NCBI RefSeq assembly: GCF_024362695.1
Contig: NC_065406.1
Span: forward strand, 1,550,001-1,614,000
From: Pectinophora gossypiella
Taxonomy: Eukaryota > Arthropoda > Insecta > Lepidoptera > Gelechiidae
Length of the DNA: 64,000 bases
Reading direction: 5' to 3'
The position numbers were made by a program, and so were the translations under genes. Shown here piece after piece: positions 21,701 to 30,700 of the stretch. Each line of letters starts with the position of its first letter. The stretch's first letter is position 1. The notes below the pieces were generated by a model. It saw nothing but the letters and a program-made list of their open reading frames with translations. It did not search any database and was not told the DNA's origin.

Positions 21701-24700
21701 CTGTCAAAAATTACTTTTATTGGATATTCTCTGTACGGAGTTCGACACAAGAATGGTACAACTCACACACACGTTTTCTTCTCTCACACACACACCAAGT
21801 ATGTGTGGGGAAACCTATTGGGGCCCTTAAGGTGTTCTACGCCTCCCGTAGCTACGGAAAGGTCCTTAGGTGTTGGCCCCGTCTTCGCGGTCTAGCCCAC
21901 CGGGTAAGACCCCGTTGGGGGAGGCCCAGCGTTTGAGCCGCCTGCGTTTAGGCGCGGGCTGGACTTCGATGTTGCGCTATCATCTATTTATTTTACAGCA
22001 CTCAAGCTTACCTGAGCTTCTCGACCCTGGACCCGTCCAAACTGGACCAAGGCCCGATCATCCCGGCTGACCTGCTGCCCTCTCTGCCCGACCTGAAGAT
22101 CCTCTGCGAGAAGCCCGACATAGAAGATGACCCCGTCGACGCCGCGCAGGCCCTCTACGATGCTATAGTTGCCAAGGCGCCTATTGAACAATTAGTGCCT
22201 AAGATCTGTGAGTAAACCACCTGTAGTTAGTGTGCGGTCTTCAATGCATACTATTTTTTTTATTATTTTTTTGACTTATTGTAGATTTGCCGCAGATGGC
22301 ATTAACTACTTGGCCGGACAAATGGGAGCGTTGAAGGCTCTCACTCGGTACAACGTTTAAGACAACAGGCCTGAGGGTGCCCAGTTGGGCGCGAACCTCG
22401 GCTCATGGCGTCGTCCGAGAGGAAAAATATTTGAAAGAATTAATCGACCCTGGAGGGTCATACATACTACTACTAAATATTACTAACTACCTCCGTGGTC
22501 CAGTGGTATGAGCGTTGGGCACACGATCCGGCAGTCCCGGGTTCAAATCCCGGTAGGGACATATCACAAAAATCACTTTGTGGTCCCTAGTTTGGTTAGG
22601 ACATTACAAGCTGATCACCTGATTGTCCGAAAGATGATCCGTGCTTCGGAAGGCACGTTAGGCCGTTGGTCCCGGTAACTACTTACTTACATCAGTAAGT
22701 AGCCACGAGCCATGTCAGGGGCCTTTGGCAGCTTAATAGTAACCCTGACACCAGGGTTGATAAGGTTACTCCACCTCACAACCCTCACGATAAAAGAAGA
22801 AGAATTCACACTACTTAATACCAAAAATGGGAAAGTGTCTGTCTGTTTGTTTGACTGTCTAAGACTGATATTAGGCAGCTAAACTACTCAATTGTATATC
22901 AATATTTTATGTTTATTTTTATTTTTTTAAAGAACGTCTAGGGCCCTGTGCCGAGGTTTTTCTTGCAGCTTCTTTTCCCCGGCTATACAGGTTTTTTAGG
23001 CGGATGAGACGTTCGTTATGTAAAAATTGACGATTCAAAGTGTAACTATGTTACCTACTGAATAAAGATATTTTTGAATTTGAATTTGTCCGTCTTACAC
23101 GGTAAAACTTTATTTAGTAATCAGAATTTCCTAGTTTATCTTGAACCCAGTACACGAGCCAATTGTGTGCGATGCATAACGTTAGCTTCGCCCGTGCAGT
23201 GTCGTGCGCGAGCCTCAACACGGCGCTGGCGGGCGGCACGTGCGCGCTGGCGGCGGCCCGCGGCGGGCGCGCGGCCGCGCTGCACGTGCTGCGGGCGGCC
23301 GGCGCCGACCTGGACGCGCCCGCCGCCGGCAGGACGCCGCTCATGGCCGCCGTGCTCGGTAAGCGCCACGCACACGGTCACGAGCATTAATATCTATACA
23401 CTTTGGTACCATGTCACATTAACTTTTTTGACAAATTGAACTGTAAGTTTCACTAAATGTCAAGTATGTTAGTGCGACAGAGTCCTTAAGTGGGTACATT
23501 ATATTGCTCATGACTGTACATACATACATAAAACTCACGCCTATTTCCACCAGGATAAGCAGACTATCGAATTCCACTTGCTTCGTTGACACACTTCCCT
23601 TGCTCCCTCCACATTCCCCAGAAATCAGAATCATTTATTCAACGTAATCATCATGGATAAACTTGTTGAAGGTCAATGTAACATTTTTGAATCTACGTTA
23701 TTTCGCAAGGTGTTATGGCTGAGGAGAAGAAATGACAAGAAACTGCAACAGTAACATCAATCGTTACATACACGCACGCCGGTTACATGTCCTGTTTGAA
23801 AGCTGTGGTAGCCCAGTTGGTAGAACGCTTGCCTCTCACTTCGAGGTCGCAGGTTTGAATCCCAGCACAGGCCTAAACCAATGATTGTCGAATTTGTTTT
23901 CGAATTCATGTTTGGATCATAAATGATAATCACGTGCTCAGCGGTGAATTAAAACATCGTGAGGAAACCCACATTCCCGAGAAATGCATTTTCGGAGGTA
24001 TATGACCTAACCTGTATTGGGCTGGTTTTCCCTTCGCGGGTTGGAAGCTCAGACAGGCAGTCGCTTCTGTAAAAAACCGGACCTGTCAAATCTTCAGGTT
24101 AGGTAAGCGGACCCTGTAAAAACAGGATAATGATGGTGATGACAAGTCCTAAGTTTTTGTTTTTGTGTAATAAAGAATTATTGTTTGATTGATAGAACCT
24201 CCTTTCTTGAAGTCGGTAAATAAAGCTAACGATTTCATTACAGCATTACTAGACAAATCGGAAACGAAAAGTGTCAACAAATCGAAATGCAATGGCGAAA
24301 AAGAGACAGAGGATATGGAAGAAGACGAGAGTAAAGAAGACGCCACTGTTGACAAAGACGCCACAGTCGATAGAGAAGACAGGACTGGGAAGGAAGACGG
24401 AGTAGAAAAGGACGACAACAAGGAGGGAGATGAGAGCGAGCAGGACAGAGCTAGTGACGAGGATTTGTTGAAAGTTATTAGATACCTGGTGGCTGCTGGC
24501 TGTGACGTCAATATTCCTGTAAGAAATCCCTTTTTTCCATAGATTACTTGTTTTTTTTAAGACAACAGGCCTGAGGGTGCCCAGTTGGGCGCGAACCTCG
24601 GCTCAGGGCGTCGTCTGAGAGGAAAAATATTTGAAAGAATTAATCGACCCTGGTGGGTCGATAGCGATAAGCGCTGAATGAGGGAAATCGTCGCCCACGC

Positions 24701-27700
24701 CGGCGGGGTCGGTATCGGGGTCCTGAAGTGTTTGGTGTCGCGAGCTGATTGGCTGCCAGTGATTGGCTGCCAGTGATTGGCTGCCATAGATTACTTGATA
24801 ACTTAGTCAAATGTATATTTTCTTGGCTGGATTCAGCAATGGGATTGGGCCGGATATGTTTGTCGCATGCACCCTGTGCGGTGGGCACGGATCGTCGGGT
24901 ACAAGCGTCGTGGTAGACCTCGAAAGAGATGGCGTGACGACTTGGACGCTTGCCGGAGGGACTGGCCGGAGTACGCACGGGACCGCGAAAAATGGAAAGA
25001 GGAAGGGGAGGCCTTTGCCCAGCAGTGGGATCTTGTAGGCTAGATTAGATTTAGGATTCAACTTTGCTTGGCTGGCAAATAGTTATAGACACGCTCGCCG
25101 CTTGTTATTTTGTTATTGATAAGGCGGTTGTTTTCTTTACGTCGCGTCGTTGTGTGGTATGTTATGCCGTTCCGTTTGTACGGTCAGGGGCCAGACGGTA
25201 TGACAGCTCTGCATATGGCGGCGCAGCATGGTGGCGCGGCCGTGTGTGGTATACTGCTGAGTAGTGGCTCAGCGCAGGTGGACCCGCGGGACCAGGGCGG
25301 GTGGACCCCTCTCGTGTGGGCCGCGGAGAACTCGCACCACGACACCGTCAGGTTGGTACGACTCTATATACTGGGTGTTAGTGACATAGGAACGAAAACT
25401 TTGACGGATGATGAGTTGAACAAGTGAAATTTTCCGTCGCAAAAGTATGGAACTGAAAATAATTAGAAATTCTAAAATGTTCATGAATTTGTCGACAGGA
25501 AATTCCACTTGATATCAACTCGGAATCATGGTGTGAATCATCCCCCTCAGTATTCGTTTGTATGGCTACCTGTACGTAATTGTATGGGGTGTAAGTGACA
25601 TCTCTTTTAGACATAAGTCCACCTTTTGTACCTATTTTTGTGTCTTATTGTCATTGATTTTGTAGCGGACCCAACTAGTTGGCCACCTAGTTCCGCTCAC
25701 ATGCAACAGATGGCGCCACATTCAATAATGCAGTCTTCAAGCGGTCGTGAAACGCGGTATCGAAGTTTACACGGCAAGACGCACATATACAACTTCCAAC
25801 ACAACACTGTTGGATCGTCGATCCCTAGTCACACTACCAACTTGTGGCTAGCGGGGTACTATGCTCAGTTCGGTACCCCGAAAACATCCTTTGGCGGCAG
25901 CACACCCTCGCCGCCAAAATTTAATAATGTCAATAAAGAGTTTAATAAGAATTTGATTTTTACAATTTACAATACAATACAAATACACTTTATTACACTT
26001 TGTTTTGTGTATTCCTGTATTTCTTTTTATTCTTTTTAATTTTTTTTATTCCATTTCATCTCATTTTATCAGCTGTTTTTAATTAAGTATAAGTCTTATG
26101 TATTCGCTCTTATTATAATGTAAAATTTTATTTTTCATACTTTCTAATTGGCCAACAAGAATTTAAGCTATGTAATGATATAAATTATGTTAGCTGTAAA
26201 GTATGCAATAAAATAAAATAAAATTATTGCACGAAAATAAAAATAAATTATAAAAAGGTATAGGTTTAGGTTTTTTAAAAGGTATAGTTTTGTCTATAAG
26301 GCTATGAGGCGACTAAATTGTGTGGTACCGGCGCTAGGTTGCTGCTGGCCAACGGCGCGGACGCGGCGGCGTGCGACAGCGAGGGCAACAGCGTGCTGCA
26401 CTGGTGCGCGCTGGCCGGCGCCGCGCGCTCGCTGCAGCTGCTGCTGGACGCCGCGCCCGCCGCGCTGCACGCGCTCAACGCGCACACCGACACGCCGCTG
26501 TACGTATGCCGCCCTCCGGCCTGGCCAACATCATCATCATCATCAGCCCATTAACGTCCCCACTGCTGGGGCACGGGCCTTCCCTATGGATGGATAGGGA
26601 TATCGGGCCTTAAACCATCACGCGGGCCCAGTGCGGATTGATGGTTATTAACGACTGCTAATGCAGCCGGGACCAACGGCTTAACGTGCCTTCCGAAGCA
26701 CGGAGGAGCTCGAGATGAAAACTTTTTTTTTTGTGGTCACCCATCCTATGACCGGCCTTTGGGAAAGTTGTTAACCGACGAACCGCTGCGCCACCGAGCT
26801 CCTCTGGCTGACCAACTATGTAGTAAGAAAGAAACAATTATTGGTCCCGGACACCACAGACGCAGACACACAGGTACTTAATATAAGTAAAATAAGTAGT
26901 AGGGAAATATATAGTAAGTAAGTATGTAGTAAGTATAAAGTAAGTAAATATGTAGTAAGAAGTATAAAGTAAGCAAGTATGTAGTAAGAAGTATAAAGTA
27001 AGCAAGTATGTAGTAAGAAGTATGAAGTAAGCAAGTATGTAGTAAGAAGTATGAAGTAAGCAAGTATGTAGTAAGAAGTATAAAGTAAGCAAGTATGTAG
27101 TAAGAAGTATGAAGTAAGCAAGTATGTAGTAAGAAGTATGAAGTAAGCAAGTATGTAGTAAGAAGTATAAAGTAAGCAAGTATGTAGTAAGAAGTATGAA
27201 GTAAGCAAGTATGTAGTAAGAAGTATGAAGTAAGCAAGTATGTAGTAAGTATAAAGTAAGTAAATATGTAGTAAGAAGTATAAAGTAAGCAAGTATGTAG
27301 TAAGAAGTATAAAGTAAGCAAGTATGTAGTAAGAAGTATGAAGTAAGCAAGTATGTAGTAAGAAGTATAAAGTAAGCAAGTATGTAGTAAGAAGTATGAA
27401 GTAAGCAAGTATGTAGTAAGTAAGTATGTAGTATGTAATTATGCTTAAGTAAATATGTAGTAAGCTTGTATGCAGTATGTAGTAAGCAAGGTTCGATCAT
27501 TCAACTCACAACCGGTGATATGCAGTTCCCGGGAACGTTACCAAAGTGGGAATGTTTCCGTTGTAAAAACTATAGTAAGGACACTGCCTGTTTTGTTTCA
27601 AATTGTTCTTTATTGTACTCTGATCCTGTTTACTTAAAGGAAAAAATAAGAAAACATTACAGACAAACAATTATATTAGTACATAAGGCGGACTTATTGC

Positions 27701-30700
27701 TAAGGTAGAAATTTCTGTAAAAGCAGGACAGACGGACGGTGCAAAATTGCCTTACGCGTACAGTATAATAACGCGTTTAGGATGCTGTTGGGGCTGCCGA
27801 GATCATTAGAAAAAAAACTGCCTCTTCACTGCACCGGGTCCGGACTAGCTCCAACAGTCTCAAACGTGGTCGCGGACAGAATTGACTGTCCCATTGTGAG
27901 GCATTGGATTGACATCCATGTCTCACACTAGGCTTTGTGTCGAGTTCATTTAATATGTGCTTACTAACATAGTATAAGTCCCTTACTAACCAATATGGAT
28001 GTACAAATGTCCGAAATAAAGTTTTTATTTTTATTATTATTAAAATAAATTGAATTAGATAAATAAATGTACTTACATAATACGTCCTTTTATTCATATC
28101 TTTTTGTTTACAGGCACGTGGCCGCTCGGCAGGGCCACTACGCGTGCGTCGTTATTCTACTGGCGAGAGGAGCTAAGGTAGGTGACGCCACGTTAATATA
28201 TATAACTAGCTTTTTCGTGGCGTGTTATAAAAGAGAGATCTTTGTGTGCGTGGGAGTGCATATCAACTCGCGTTTAATATTTTTTATCTCATCAATTAGT
28301 GAAGGGAGTCCAGCGAGTTGCTCTTTAAGACCTCGGATTTCCATCAGTATCGTATCTAAGGAGGAAGAAGCGGTGCTAGTGGTCGGCGTAGGTGTCAGTG
28401 GCGGTCCCAGCGATGGTGATGGTGCCGGGGACGTAATTTTGCACTGGGGACATTTCCACTGGGATCTTCTATCCGATCCTAGTTTGCGGTAACCTGCCTC
28501 CGTAATTTGAGCACAGCCAAAATCGAGGTGCCTCTTACACGCACTACACTGCACACCATCATTAAAGGCTACCTTACAAGAAGCGCACTGCATAATTTCT
28601 TTTAATTTATATTTTCAAACAAAAAAGGTTGTTAACCACGGGGTATAGTGTGCACCACCGATATACGCGTGTTTCCGATGCAAGTGCTCATAGCGGACTG
28701 AAGCAGTGTTCTCCGATCTTTGATCTTCTTTTTAGATTATGTTGCTAAATGTTGTCAAATTGTGTTAGTAAATGTATATGTGTGTCGTTTGTCCGAAAAT
28801 AAACTTATTTTTAATACAGGGTGTAAGTGACATCGTAAAAATACTGCGAGGGATAATTCTGAGTTAATATCAAGTGGAATTTCCATCGCAAAAGTGGAGA
28901 GTTGAAAATAATAAAAAAAAAATACAAGAATTTTGTGACGGAAAATTCCACTTGATATAAAATCGGAATCATGGCCTGAATCATCCCCCTCAGTATTCGT
29001 TACAATGTCACTAACACCCTATCTACTTGTACTTGTATAGGGTGTAAGTAACAACGTAACAATTACTGAGGGGGATGATTCAGCTCATTATTCTGAGTTA
29101 ATATCAAGTGGAATTTTCCATCGCAAAAGTATAGAATAGACAGTAATAAAAAAATAACAAAAAAAAAACATGAATTTTGCTTGAGAAAATTCTACTTAAT
29201 ATCAACTCAGAATCATGGTCTGAATCATCCCCCTCAGTATTCGTTACGATGTCACTAACACCCTGTATTTGTATATCGTTTCCATATCTCGGGCCTATGG
29301 AGTCCTGGACTTTTGGAAGGCGTGTGTGGGGCCGTAGTCAACACGTGGAGGCCCCTTATAATCCAAGGAGTGCACCCAGAGACAATCCCCGGTCCGCGTG
29401 GGACTTGCATATTTATTATTGAGGATTTTTTGTTTTTTTTTTTTTTCAGACGGACGTAGAGAACTCAGCGGGGGAGTTGCCAGTGGACGTGTGCTCCGGC
29501 CAGTGCCGCGCCACCGTGTCGCTGCACATGCAGATGACGGCCGCGCTCGGGGACAAAGTGTCACATAAGCTGCTCTCTAGGTAACAATATCATCATCAGC
29601 CCATTAACGTCCCTACTGCTGGGGCACGGGCCTTCCCTATGGATGGATAGGGAGATCGGGCATTAACCACCACGCGGGCCCAGTGCGGATTGGTGGTTAT
29701 TAACGACTGCTAATGCAGCCGGGACCAACGACTTAACGTGCCTTCCGAAGCACGGAGGAGCTCGAGATGTAAACTTTTTTTTTGTGGTCGCCCATCCTAT
29801 GACCGGCCTTTGCGAAAGTTGCTTAACTTCAACAATCGCAGACCGTGCGCGTTTACCGCTGCGCCACTGAGCTCCTCTAAGGTAACAATATAATATTTTT
29901 TTTAAAATCATTTCATTTACTTACGCCCTGTAAACCTACCTGGGTCCTACCGGCTAAGAGGAAGCCGATGCAGATTGTAGCAAATCGAACATCGATTTGA
30001 TTTTGTCGTACCGCATAAGCATCCAAGATGGCGATCCCCGATTCGTGACGTCACATGAAGTTCGGCAAGCCGATTGAACGAATGATTTCAGTACTTTTGA
30101 CACTAAATCGGTACCGGCTCTGGTTAGAATGACAGAATGAGGTATGTAGACGCAAAATTCATGATAGTTTTTTTAATGATTTCCAATTTTATACGTTTCA
30201 AAAATACGTTGGAAAATTCCACTTGAAATTAACTTAGGATAATAAACTGAATCATCCCCTCAGTATTCGTTACGGTGTCACTTACACCCCGTACAAGTAC
30301 ATACAGGTAGCCATACAACTAGGTATGGGTGTTAATGACACCGTAACGAATACTGAAGGGGGTTGATTCAGACCATAATTCTGAGTTGATATCAAGTGGA
30401 ATTTTCCGTTGCGAAATTCATGAATTAAAATTTTTAGTGTTTTTTTTATTTATTTTTTAATTTCCGTACCTTTGCGACGGAAAATTCCATTTGATATCAA
30501 CCTTGAATCACGATCTGAATCATCCCTCAAAGTTTTCGTTACGATGTCACTAACACCCTGTATGTTTTATTCATCATCATCATCTCTCTAGTATTATCCC
30601 ATTTTTCACATGGTCCGCTAACCTAACCTGAGGAATTGACAGGTCCGGTTTTGTACAGAAGCGACTGCCTGTCTTATCTTATACTAACAAATTGTGTTGC

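Noticed and set aside
22495..22560. Possible tRNA gene (A and B boxes)
   Set aside because: Part of the S1 SINE head, repeated in many copies. It lacks a clean cloverleaf and continues into the SINE body.
23810..23885. Possible tRNA gene with gtggtagcccagttggtag
   Set aside because: Head of SINE S2. The same text recurs truncated at 21248 and is followed by the S2 body.
26816..27500. Long minus-strand ORFs of 176-220 codons (Leu/Tyr-rich repeats)
   Set aside because: They are translations of the 29-bp minisatellite. All three frames stay open because the array is a multiple of an 87-bp block, so there is no coding signal.
27466..27708. 80-codon ORF as a real gene
   Set aside because: No recognisable family, no conserved context and bordered by repeats. 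Only noted as an unassigned frame.
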